From assembly GCA_013397935.1 (NCBI GenBank), contig VZRN01001124.1, forward strand, positions 1,357,961 through 1,421,960: a stretch of 64,000 bases of DNA, given 5' to 3'. This DNA comes from Dasyornis broadbenti. Taxonomy: Eukaryota; Chordata; Aves; Passeriformes; Dasyornithidae. The translations under genes and the position numbers were made by a program. Every line of letters begins with the position of its first letter. Within the stretch, counting starts at the first letter, position 1. The notes under the pieces were generated by a model. It did no database searches and was not told the DNA's origin. It worked only from the letters and a program-made list of their open reading frames with translations. Shown one piece after another: positions 24,531 to 34,721 of the stretch.

Positions 24531-25579
24531 TACTTTTATTTGTTACAAAGTGCAGACCAGGTACTGTTCAAGAGAATGTTAAATGCAATAAATTAGTGTG
24601 TGTATTGACATCTCAAAACACATAAATCTTGTAGGAAACTTTACCAGGGCCCTTCCCCTCACCTTGTTACACTAGTCTGCAACTTTCCCCCACAGGTCAC
24701 TTCCCTTTTTTTTTTCTTCCTACCTTAACTTCTACTTTGTTTGGCAGCCATCAGTGTATTCCAAGCAAGAACTGCTCCCAGCGTTGTCAGTGAGCAGACA
24801 GCAGGTAGAGTTGATGTGACTGCATTCAGGGCTGGTTTCAACATCCACCATTTTAATATCTAAATAATCATGGCACTAAGCCATATCATAAGGGCTTTCC
24901 CACTGCATACAGTGGAAAGATTTCCATCTTGCTGGGACAGAGCAAGTCTTGCCTGGCATCTTAACACCCACAAAAATTAGCTAGATGGTAACTAGTTGAA
25001 CATGGCTTTACCCCTGCTTATAACATTTTCTTTGTGTTTCAAAAAGTAAAAGAGCAGCTTTCAAAAGTAAAAGAAACTTATAGTGCTGAAAATGTCAAAA
25101 AACTTAGCTCAGTCTGTGACCTTGTCAGTAATCTATTTAAGGGAGCACCTTACCACCAGGTTGTTCTGATACTCTTTCTACATCTTCCAGTCCTACTTGG
25201 TCGATGCTTTTAATGGTGGCAGCGAGCTTTGCCACTGAAGGTATGAATGAATATGACAGTCATGTACTTGTGTCATGCACTACTATTTCACGTGTGTATC
25301 AACTGCAGTTGATCAGGGTGTAAAGTGAGGCAGACTTTGGCAGTTATAGGAATAAACATTATTATTATAAACATGCCTATTTCTTCTTTAAAAAACCTCT
25401 TGTTGCTCTCCACAGTACCCAGACACCTGTGCAGTGCAGAGATGTCTGGTGCAGTGCAGGGGCATGTGAAGTTGTTACTCTAAATCATATCAATTTTTCA
25501 TGACCCATTCAGCATCTGTTCTTGCAGACTCAGTTGATCTGGGCAGTTCTGTCAGATGAATACTGCATTTGGAGAAGGC
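24531..25579. other. Intergenic sequence between CR1 copies, nothing recognised
   Basis: No gene, RNA or known repeat was recognised. Confidence 0.5.
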
Positions 25580-25922
25580 TGCTCATGCTACCCTTTTTCC
25601 TGCATTGTGGTAAGGCTCCACCTGAGAGCTGCATCCAGCTCTGGGGTCCCAAGCACAGCAAAGGCTGTTGGACCTGTTAGAGTGGGTCCAGAGGAGGGCT
25701 ACAAAAATTATTAAAGGGCTGAAGCACCTCTGCTGTGAGGGAAGGCTGAGAGAGTTGGGGTTGTTCAGCCTGGAGAAGACTGGGGAGACCTTGCTGCAGC
25801 CTTTAAATATTAAAGGGGTCTTCTAAGAGAGATGGGGCTAGACTGTTTAGCAGAGCCTATTTCAATAGGACAAGGGGTAATGATTTTAAACTAAGAGAGG
25901 ATAGATTCTGACTAGATATAAG
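25580..25922 (+). repeat. CR1 LINE, 5' part of a copy split by an LTR
   Basis: CR1 landmarks run from a diverged 'GTAAGGCTCCACCTGAGAG' (about 25610) through 'GCTGCATCCAGCTCTGGGGT', 'GTGGGTCCAGAGGAGGGCTA', 'GAGAGTTGGGGTTGTTCAGC' and 'TTCAATAGGACAAGGGGTAA' to 'ACTAGATATAAG'. The element is then interrupted by the LTR and resumes at 26506 with 'GGAAGAAAC', so the two halves form one insertion. Confidence 0.94.
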
Positions 25923-26505
25923 TGTCCTGGTTTCAGGTGGCATAAAGTTAATTTTCTTCCTAGAAGCTGGTAGAGTGTTGTGGTTTGGATTTAGTATAAG
26001 AACAGTGTGATACCACTGATATTTTAATTACTGCTAGATAGTGTGACTCTAACTCAAAGACTTGCTGGTTTCCCACGCTCTGCCAGTGAGGAGGTGCACA
26101 AGAAGGGAGGGAGTATGGCCAGGACAACTGATCTAAACTGGCCAAAGTGATGTTTCACATCATAAAATGTCAGGCTCAATACAGAAACTGGGGGGAGTTG
26201 GCCTGGAGCTGCTGATCATTGCCGGAGGATGGGCTGGGCATTGGTCAGCAGATGGTGAGCAGTTGTAATTGTGCATCACCAGCATTTCTTGGGGTTTACT
26301 CCTCTCTCTCATTTTCATTACTATTATTACTGTTGTTATTGTTATTATCATTGCTTTTATAATATTTTAATTCAATTATTAAACTGTTCTTATCTCAACC
26401 CACGAGTTTTACTTGTTTTCTGATTCTCCTCCCCACAGAGCAGTGGGAGGGAGTGAGCGAGCAGCTGCATGGTACTTAGTTGCAGACTGGGGTTAAACCA
26501 CCACA
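25923..26505 (+). mobile_element. Solo LTR of an avian endogenous retrovirus, nested in CR1
   Basis: A 583-bp element begins TGTCCTGGTTTCAG and ends GGGTTAAACCACCACA, i.e. TG...CA termini. The 7 bases ATATAAG directly precede it (25916-25922) and directly follow it (26506-26512), consistent with a target-site duplication, perhaps partly chance since 4-6 bp is usual. Inside are a degenerate promoter-like 'CAATACAGAAACTGGGGGGA' segment, an (ATT)-rich stretch at about 26318-26352 and an ATTAAA polyadenylation-type signal followed by 'CTTATCTCAACCCACGAG'. No gag, pol or env is present, so internal sequences were lost, most simply by LTR-LTR recombination. The family resembles a common neoavian ERV LTR; I do not assign a library name. 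Confidence 0.9.
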
Positions 26506-26723
26506 ATATAAGGAAGAAACATTTTATTTTGAGAGTAATAAAACATTGGAACAGGTTGCCCAGAGAGGTGGTAAATGCCCAATCCCTAGAAACATTCAAC
26601 GTCAGGTTGGATGGGGCTCTGAGCAATGTGGTCTAGTTGAAGGTGTCCCTGCTTATTGCAGCAGTATTGGACTAGATGGTCTTTAAAAGGTCCCTTCCAA
26701 CCCCAACATTCTTTGATTCATAT
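26506..26723 (+). repeat. CR1 LINE, 3' part of the copy split by the LTR
   Basis: Continues the CR1 copy from 25580: 'GGAAGAAACATTTTATTTTG', 'CATTGGAACAGGTTGCCCAG', 'CGTCAGGTTGGATGGGGCTC', 'GGTGTCCCTGCTTATTGCAG', 'TTGGACTAGATGGTCTTTAA' and a terminal 'CCTTCCAACCCCAACATTCTTTGATTC'. Together the halves make a CR1 3' segment of about 550 bp. Confidence 0.94.
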
Positions 26724-29700
26724 AGGGATTATTTTTAGTGTTTCTTCAGCATTTACCTCTGTGATTACTTCTTTAATTTTTGCTATTGCTTTTGCTACAG
26801 AATTATTGATGTTGCTTGAAATAAAACATGGTCCTTCACAACTTTGCCTTTACAAGGCAAAGAAGAAGACTCCTACTTTGAGATACTGAAGATGATCATC
26901 TTCTCCCTCCTCTGCAAATGAATTTCCATGCCGCTTCACAATATTTCCTCTTTTTGATACAGAACTTTGATGACTAATAGCTAATTTTGCAAGCAGCTTT
27001 GCAAATGCTGATGTAATGGACGTTTTAAAGAAAAGCTCTAGCTCATACAGTGCAGGGAAATGTGGTGACTGCTGTTCTGGTAGCTGTAGCAGGGAGTGTA
27101 GTTGTAACCATAAAAGCATTCAGAGTCCAAGAATCACCACCAAAAACCCCCCACTGAACTATCTTTATGTTTTCAGAACTTTTTATGGTGACATATTTCT
27201 CAAGCAATGTCAGCCCCTCTGTTCCTGGCATTGCTAGCCAGCAGGAGGCTTTGGGAATAGGTTCTTTACACTCGCTGTCTCACTTAAATGTTGTTTCAAA
27301 TGAGATAGCAGAGGGACATTTGTCAGACATTTTTTTTAATATTAGCTTTCCTCTTGCTAATTTATGTGAGCCATCTCTCTCCTTTAACTCATTTCTGCCA
27401 GGAAGTCTCTGTCATCTAGCACTCTGATCCCTTGGCTTGCAATGTCTCCCGATTTCCCCGTACTTGAGCTACTGGCATGTGTGTCCTATTTATCCCTCTC
27501 GGAGCAGAAACTTTTGGTAGATGGGCCCCGGGTATTGAGGAAAATCTCATGTACTGGCAAATGCTGAAAGATTGCTGTTCTCTGCCTTGTTCGTTCTGTG
27601 GTCCCACCCACGTTACTTGCAGAACTGTCATCTCTTAAAATATGCCATAACTATCTGAAAAAAGCTTTTTTTTTTTTGTGCTCTCCCAGTCCCGTTTGTG
27701 ACTGCCATAACTGACCTCACTGGGGTCACCGCACTGGAAACACTGGGGTTGCAATTTCAGGTGTGGCACTGGAGCCCTCTCAATGCAGGAAGTTCTCCAG
27801 CTTATGTGTAATACAACGTAAGATAATCACGTGCATAATGCTCTCTAGTTATACCTGTAATGCTCCTGTGCTCTTTCACATGGCTGCCTAGGCTCTGAAA
27901 AGAGTAGTTATCTTTGATAATTTAACTTTAACCTTTCACTCAGCATCCTAAGATTTTCAAGCTTTTTCAATCCTTAACGATTTCCCAAAAAGCATAAAGA
28001 GTTCTGTATAGAAATTTTAAATGCACTAGAGTTTGACTTCCTTTTCATTGTTTCTTTTAGGACTGCCTTAAAAGGACCCTAGAAACCACAGGCTGAAAGA
28101 TCATTGATTTTAATCTGTGTCTGCATGGCAGACTGCGTTGCTTTAACTGTTCAGTGCATGTTAGAGTTGATCCGGGAAAGAAGCAGAAGGAAGGGGAAGA
28201 AAACTGCCACACTAAGTTGGATTGCTGAGATGTTTAGGGGAATAATTAGTTTGAAAAAAATACGCTATTATCCTCATGCAATGCCAGGGAAACTGCATGA
28301 TCTAAACAAAGGTATCCTTTTTCTCACTATCGTTTTCTTTATGGATAAGAAGGTGGTGATGGTGACACTTTCCCACCCTTTCAGGCAGCTTAATGAGTGG
28401 CAGTGCAATGATTTAGGTTTAAATGTTATTTGGCACATAAGAAACCACCTTTTTCAAAGCAACAGCTAAATGCCCCATGCAGCTTCAGAACCAAACCCAC
28501 ACCTTACCAAGACTACTTCAGATTTCTGCTCAGGAGGGGTAATCTTAACTACAGGTGAATGTGTTTTTCTTAGTGTGTCTGTTTTTTGGGGGAGATGAGG
28601 GAACCTGTATCCAGGTAATACTTTCTAGTATAATTTCTGACTTGTTTGAGATTACCTGTAAACATTTTCTCTTCTGACAAAGGGTGATAAAGAATAGAGG
28701 TCCCTACACATAATTAGGTTGAGACTACTTTCTAGCTGAAAGCTGGGAGTGAAAGGGTAAAGAAGTGTATTTGAGACATGGGTAAAGGAAAATTATTTTG
28801 TCATATGGCCTTAGAAGTAAAGAAGGAAAATATTTTGATGGTGTCTTTGTTTTTTCTGATAATTTTACCTTTCCTTTGCAAAGCACCAAAGAGCGGCCTC
28901 AGTCTATCCGGAACTAGTGACTTCATCTTGACTAAACTGTGCTGTCCCAGAGGAATAAAGATGTGTGTCTTGGTACTGATATTGACCGTGAAATAAACCT
29001 AGGTGTCAGTTGTAAAACAGTAAATTCACTTTAGGGGCTTCTGCAGTTGTCATTAAATGTTAGCTCCACAGGAGCTCAGACAGTGCTGGTAGCTGGAAGA
29101 GGATACTGTAAACTGGGGTAGGAAGGAGAAATCCAGGAGGAGTAAACATGTAGAAACATCTGGAGCATTTCAGTCAAACCAAGTTTCCCAGCTGTGGTGG
29201 GATGGCTACATTATCCCGAAGAACATCTCTGGGTGCTCAGACACCGCTCTTTGTTTTCCCTCCTATATCCCTGTATGTCCCTCCTTTCTGCATTAGGGAT
29301 AGCAATGGAAGAATACAGGAACTGACCTGCTTTTACACCTTGGCAGGGGAGGTCTGGGCTCCCAGTCTGGATTTCCTCCCTTTCCTGCTTCCTACAATCA
29401 GGCTCCAAACTTGCTGCAGTTTCCGTCAAACTATAAACAAAAATTATGGAAGTTTGGAAAGTTATTCCCTCTGCTCCTTTTCTTGTAGGAAGAGAAACTA
29501 AGATGTTAGACTGTGACTTGCCCAGAATTACACAAGAAATATTAGATGAAATAGAGTATTGGCTTCTTTTTTGCAGTCTTACTTGCGCACTGTGAGATGC
29601 AGCAGTATGGAAAGAGATCCCTCTTTCTTCAATTAAAAGGGAGGATAGAACTATGCTTTTGCTATCCTGATAAGTTCTTTTTGTTTATTTTTATATTGTT

Positions 29701-31779
29701 TTTTACTTTCTTGCAAAAATATGTACACCAGACATTTCAGAAATGTCACAGCTTTGTCTCCCCTGGTTTTGCCGGAGGAATTTTTGCAGGGCTAGTAAAT
29801 AGGTGGAGGGCAGCTTTCTCAGCTTATGACTTCAGATTTGCACAACTTTAACTTCCTCCAAATTCCCCTTACAACATATTAACTGAGTTTAAGATGGTAT
29901 CTTCTGGGTTGGAGAAAGACTGTGTTCTTGGCTGCTACTGCGCTTGCCATCGCTTTAGATGAATGCTTTAATGTTTTGTTAATAGAGGTGCTATGGTCAA
30001 AGTCCCAAAGATGTGTTCTGGTAAGATTCTCTTCCCCAGTTGCCTGCCTCCATGGCCTGATCTCTCTTCTCATTCTGTTTTAGACTGTGAGTCAGTCTAT
30101 TACCCAAGCTGCTAATTGCTCACGTGCTGCTGTCTCTCCCTTTTGGTACAAACTGCTGCCAATCCTAAACTGACCATGAAGTTTGACAGCGTCAGATAGG
30201 GGGATAGGCAACTCTTGGATGGAGCAGAGATACCAGCAGTCACCTCAGCAGCTGATCCCTGATCCTGCTAGGGCAAGGGGCAGGAAGGGAAGGCAATCCA
30301 ATTGCCCTGGTGCCACTAAGGCCATCGCAGGACAGCCTGGCTGTCCTTGCAGGCACACAAACTAGTTTGGTAAATGGCCCCCAAGCTGATTGGGGTTTGG
30401 GATGGGATATGGACAGCACTGTTCCCCACTGCCTGCTACAAGTACAACTGCTTCATGTGCTCTTTCTCTGCCTCTAATTAACCCCACTTACTGTGATGCC
30501 AGGACTGCTGGGTAATTTCCACGATGCAGGAGGTCAGACCCATCAAAAGTAAAGTCCAATCGCTGTCTTCAACAAAGAAATCTTTCTTCCAGTTATTTGT
30601 CTGGTGTTGGGCAATTTCTTTAAGCAGATACAAAACAAAACCCTTATTCAGTTGGTGTTCACACAAAGTTTTTCCATTAATTATTTACAGAAGCCTAGAT
30701 TTGGGTTCCAGTCTATTACAGATCTATCATGAAAGACCAACTTCTGCTTTTCCTGCCTTCAAGGAAGTTGAGATTTTTCTAGGTTTTAAATGAAGCCTAA
30801 GATGAGCCCCCTTTAAAATACACATTCTCTATATGTTAAACTAGAAGTAAGAGAGAGAAGAAAGCCTTTCCTTTCTCCTTTTTAGGTGATCTTTAATGTC
30901 AGCACTATAAACCTTTTGTAACTCTTTGAATTTTTAAACTGCTTTCTGAGCTAAGTTGAATATCGCTGACTTTAAAAACAAACCAAATCAAAACACTTGG
31001 CCTTTTCTCTTGCTGGGGACGTCTGCAATGAAGTAATCAACAGGGCCTAAAACAATTCTTGAATCTTTGATCCTGGTATTTGAGTTGGGCAGGGGTCCAT
31101 GGGGCACCTAGAAGAAATCTCAGCTGCTGCTGTAGCATCTACAGCAAAGCAGATAAATCAGTACATGGCAATGGGGAAACCTGGAACTCACTCATCTCTG
31201 AAATATAACGAAACTATTACATGTAACATCCATTTGTTAAGCACTTGCTTGTGATTTACAGCTTCTGCTCTGCAACTTGCAAAAATCATTTAAGGGGATG
31301 CCTGGCAAACCCTTGTGATTTCCACCTCAATACAAGGCCATCTAGCAATCCTTTTTCTTATTGTCAAATCCGTGTCAGCGCAAGGGAAAATGGAGACTGA
31401 AATGAAAAATTCTTGACTCACGCCGTTTGGTTTTATCTCTGTAAGGCAGGCGGGGGGGTATCCGGCCTGTGAAAAGTGCGGGATGTTTCAGTGTGAGCCG
31501 AGTGCTGCTCGCCCTCTGCACTTGCTCCGGGCACTACACAAGCCCCATGTCGCAGGAATGTTTCTCCCTCTTTCCTGGTGGTAATGTGTTTATAGGAGCA
31601 GGTGGCATGTTTAACGGGGGCGGGGGGAAGGCAACCAAAGACTGTTGTTGAATACATTTTTCTTTGAAAAGTAGTGTTTTGTAGTAGAGTGACTTTATAA
31701 AATGTTTGTTTTGGTGGGAGGAGAAAGGCAAAAGCGAACCTCCATTCGGGAAGAAAACAACCACCCTTTATCCTGGAGA
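26724..31779. other. Intergenic sequence upstream of the LRP5 CpG island
   Basis: No gene or repeat was recognised. Frames of 60-121 codons occur on both strands without similarity to any family I know. The last few hundred bases grow richer in GC toward the LRP5 CpG island, for example a 'GGGGGCGGGGGGAAGG' Sp1/KLF-type run near 31615-31630. Distal promoter elements of LRP5 may lie here, but none can be assigned from sequence alone. Confidence 0.5.
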
Positions 31780-32073
31780 CAGAAAAAGGGGCGGGCGTCC
31801 CCCCTCTTAACTTCCAAATCCACCAGCGAAAGGTTGCTTTTTGAACGCGGAGCGATCCATCTTCTCCAATCTTCCCGGCTGCTTCTGGAGAAATTGCTCC
31901 AGAAGGAACGAATTAAAAAGATAAAGAAGAAAGCCCCGGAACCCCACCTGCTCCCCGTGCGGCCAGGTGTTCCGACGCGTGGGACGCGCGGCGGCGAACG
32001 CGGCGCCCCCCCCCGCTCCCGGGATGCGGTGCGAGCCGGGATCCTCCATCCCAGCCCCCTCCCTGGCGGCCTG

Positions 32074-32092
32074 AGGAGGAGGAGGAGGAGGG
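32074..32092. repeat. (GGA)n trinucleotide run
   Basis: Six or so GGA/GAG repeats in the presumed LRP5 promoter or 5' UTR, about 120 bp before the start codon. This is a purine-only strand. Confidence 0.85.
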
Positions 32093-32158
32093 TCGGCTCC
32101 AGCGCCAGCGCCTCCCCCCTTCCCCGCCTCCCTCCTCGCCGAGCGCAGCGCCCCGAGC

Positions 32159-32173
32159 ATGGAGCCTGCCTGA
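32159..32173 (+). other. Upstream ORF of four codons (MEPA-stop)
   Basis: ATG GAG CCT GCC TGA lies 40 nt before the LRP5 start codon, in a different frame from it. Its context is strong for initiation, with A at -3 and G at +4. If the transcription start is upstream of 32159, scanning ribosomes would meet this ATG first and would need to reinitiate or leak to reach LRP5. Whether it is in the mRNA depends on the unmapped start site. Confidence 0.5.
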
Positions 32174-32213
32174 GACGCTCCGTGCGCTCCAGCAGCTGCT
32201 GCGGCGGCACAAC

Positions 32214-32307
32214 ATGGAGGCGGCGGCGGCCCCGCCGCTCCCGCTGCTGCTGCTGCTGCGGCTCCTCGCCGCCTCGGTGCTGCGCTGCGAGCCGGGCTCG
32301 GCCGGGG
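32214..32307 (+). CDS. LRP5: LRP5 coding exon 1 (signal peptide)
   Basis: Encodes the first 31 residues plus one base of codon 32 of LRP5, the Wnt co-receptor that acts with Frizzled at the plasma membrane. The start ATG has a good context (A at -3, G at +4). The peptide begins MEAAAAPP, has a hydrophobic core of five Leu, one Arg (residue 16), then LLAAS and ends CEPGSAG, so it fits a cleavable signal peptide with cleavage around residues 30-32. Vertebrate LRP5 has the same plan: an MEAA start, a Leu run and Ala-rich cleavage region ahead of the exon 2 SP-LLFANRR sequence. The exon ends GGGG|GTAAGC in phase 1, matching the acceptor phase of exon 2. Human LRP5, as I recall it, also splits its signal peptide from the propeller at this point. 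The Arg inside the core is unusual. The 5' UTR is not delimited. Confidence 0.88.
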
Positions 32308-32968
32308 GTAAGCTCGCCGGGGCGTCGCGGGGCCCGGGCCGACAGGGAGGCGAGCGCCGCTGTCCCTTTTGTTGTCGGACTTGGGCAAACTTTCCCCCGC
32401 GCTCCGCCGAGAGTGCGGCGGGGAAGGGAGGGGCGGGAGCGGGGCCAGACTCCCGCGGAGGGAGAGGACGCGCACATGGACGAGACGGGGCGGGAGGAGG
32501 ACGGGAGGGTGCCTGCGTCGCTTATCCCCCAAAACTATTGCTCCTCGCTCCTCTTCCCTGCAAAAAGGGTGCGCAGGAAAAGGAGGCCTCTCCTCCCTGT
32601 TCCCGCGGGACATATCCCGCTGGGGGGACGAGGCGGTTTTCCCCCGGGGGAAACCCCTCAGGTAAACGCGCACAGTTGCAAAAAGAGAGACAAAAGTCGG
32701 TGCCCCCCCCGCCTCGACTCCTGTCCTTCCGCGGTCCCGGGCAGGGATTTCTGTGGAGTTTGGAGGGGTCGGTGTCGGGTGTCGCTGAAACTCTTGGCCG
32801 GGCCGGGGAGGGGGTGGGGGGAAGGCGAGTTTAGTGTATGTGTGTGTGCCCTGTGTTTTTCCCCCTCGCCCCAGCTCCGCTGTGAGGCTGTGGGCGGGCT
32901 GCGGGGGTGGCGCTGCGGCGGCCTGAGGCGGCGGGCGGGGGTCCGGCCCGGCCGGGGCGCGGAGTCCG

Positions 32969-32969
32969 N
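32969..32969. other. Ambiguous base (N) in the assembly
   Basis: A single N lies in a very GC-rich stretch of intron 1 next to CCGGCCCGGCCGGGGCGCGG. It probably marks a sequencing or consensus problem in the CpG island; short missing sequence here is possible. Confidence 0.95.
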
Positions 32970-33180
32970 AGCCCGGCTGCCCCATCCCGGACATGGAGCC
33001 TGCCCCCCCCCTTTCCCTTGGCTATCCCGTTTTTAAGTGAGTGTGCTAATCCTTTTAAATCGCAAATAAACGCAGGCGCTGCTCTGCCTGCAGCATCTGT
33101 GAGGAGCGGGCCGGTGTCCGTTCCTCCTCGGTTTCTCCTGCGTGCGGCTATGCTCCCGACTTTGTTTCGCCCAACACGGG

Positions 33181-34607
33181 GAGTTGGGGCTGCCTGTGTA
33201 AGACTTTGCTGCTGCATGTGGTGTGCCTGAATACATCACCCCGGTGCTTAAGCAAGCCGAAGCCTAGTTGTTGCGATTTCCTAGGTAGTTCAGAAAGCTC
33301 GGCAGTGTGGCCAAGGCTGTCAGAACATCACCTCAGGGCCTCTTTTTATTAGGCCACCCACCTTTTCAAACTTCCTGTAATTATTAGAACTGTCATTTAG
33401 AGCAAGAGAACCGACCATTTTCTGCTGGCATCATCATTGTATATTTTTAGTTGGAGCTCTCTGTGGGTGTGTATTATGTACTGCTTATTCTGCCTGGATT
33501 ATATCAGAAAGATACCCATGGTATCTCAGGGTCCACCTTCTCCATACACATTGCCACAATCTTCTAAAAATGTTTCTGGAAACCTGAAGTGTGGTTTGTT
33601 CCTTTCTGAACACTTCTGTTTGCGTAAAGATGTTCACATTCCTGCTTGACTGAATGAAGCTAATGTATCTTCGGTGGTAGTGGGGGCGGGAAATCAACTT
33701 GTAGGAGTCCTAAATTAAGGCTCCTTAAAGGATTTCCTTACATTTACTTAACAGGCTCTAATAGAAAGGGATATTTTTAAAAAGGGATAACTTTGCATTT
33801 GGAATTCTTAGGAAAACAAGAGTTCATGATAAAACTAAGGAATGATTTCTAACTTGGAGTTTGGTTTTCATTCACCTCATTTTAGAGACAGGGATTCTTT
33901 TAATATAGTGTATGTTTGCAATGAATAGTCATCTTAACATACGTGGAAGAACTCTGCTACAAATGTACCGTTTTTAATAATTAATTAAGGAGTCTTGATT
34001 ATAGATCTTAATGACATTACCTTTGTTCTGTCTGCTTAGTAGGAAGGTTTTGTTTTGTTGATCTGGATGGTACTTTTAAAGACAGTTATCTGTCCTCTTA
34101 GAAGGATCATGGATGTACTGTGAGAGGCTCTCTGTGGATTTGGTTCCCTTTCTGAGAATCCCTACTCTGTAAGGAGATGCCTGACTTTTAGCTATTAAAA
34201 GTATTTTGATGTGCTTATCTTACAAATATGTAAATGCATCTCTACACGATTGGGGATCTGCTGGAGCTTCTGCAGCGCTAAAGCGTCTCTGAAGTTTGGC
34301 GTGTTATAATAGATCTTGAATACTTTGACTGTGAAATAATTTTGCTGTAGAGCTAAATTCTAGCTCTATATGTGGTGGTGTCAGGAGTGGTTTTATTTAC
34401 GTGGCTTGAAAGATTGATAAACCTGTTTCAGATACTTTACTCCCATTTCGCTGTGATAAGACAAAATGATCGTTGCATTCAGTGCTTTCTTGAAGGGGGG
34501 AATCTCTTGCTCATGCCAAGTATTCATTGTTTTTTCATTTTCACAAAAATATTGTAAGTTCTGGTTTCCTGATATTGCACAGTGGGTGTTTCATGTGGGG
34601 GTCTTAA
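33181..34607. other. Intron 1 sequence, nothing recognised
   Basis: AT-rich intron DNA just beyond the CpG island. No repeat or exon was recognised; open frames are short. Confidence 0.5.
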
Positions 34608-34721
34608 AACATTCAAGTGAGTTGAGATAATTCTTGCTTAAGAACTATCTCAAGCAAGAATTATTTTTACTTAAACTCACAAATGCTTGCGTAACGGCAT
34701 CTTGTCGTGCACTTGAATGTT
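34608..34721. repeat. Nested inverted-repeat structure in LRP5 intron 1
   Basis: Two pairs of complementary arms are nested. The outer arms, AACATTCAAGTG at 34608-34619 and its exact reverse complement at 34710-34721, are 12 bp each. The inner arms, ATAATTCTTGCTT at 34627-34639 and its exact reverse complement at 34652-34664, are 13 bp each around a 12-nt loop. GTGAGTT at 34617-34623 also pairs with AACTCAC at 34674-34680. In RNA the inner arms would make a stable hairpin. It could be a small palindromic (MITE-like) transposon, a structured intronic RNA element or partly coincidence. Confidence 0.75.

Larger units (their letters stand above)
31780..33180 (+). promoter_or_regulatory. LRP5: CpG island and presumed LRP5 promoter
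   Basis: Sequence composition changes abruptly here: GC content and CpG frequency are far above the rest of the window. Features include GGGCGG-type Sp1 boxes (near 31790 and 32425), a (GGA)n run at 32074-32092 and many CGGCGG/GCGCGG steps. The island covers the first coding exon and the start of intron 1, as is typical for vertebrate LRP5. I see no convincing TATA box, so a dispersed, Sp1-driven initiation is likely. The transcription start is not determinable by eye. Very long open frames on both strands (+ 31702-33036, - 31807-32994) result from low stop-codon density in GC-rich DNA and are not genes. The island edges are estimates. Confidence 0.85.

Noticed and set aside
32214..32834. 206-codon ORF starting at the LRP5 ATG as a continuous gene
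   Set aside because: The start is real, but the sequence after 32307 follows a GTAAGC donor and reads as low-complexity intron. Exon 2 at 63262 continues the protein in phase.
31702..33036. 444-codon + strand ORF and 395-codon and 260-codon - strand ORFs across the CpG island
   Set aside because: They overlap each other in several frames, are rich in Arg, Pro, Gly and Ala, span the LRP5 exon 1 donor, and are explained by few stop codons in GC-rich DNA. One runs through an N.
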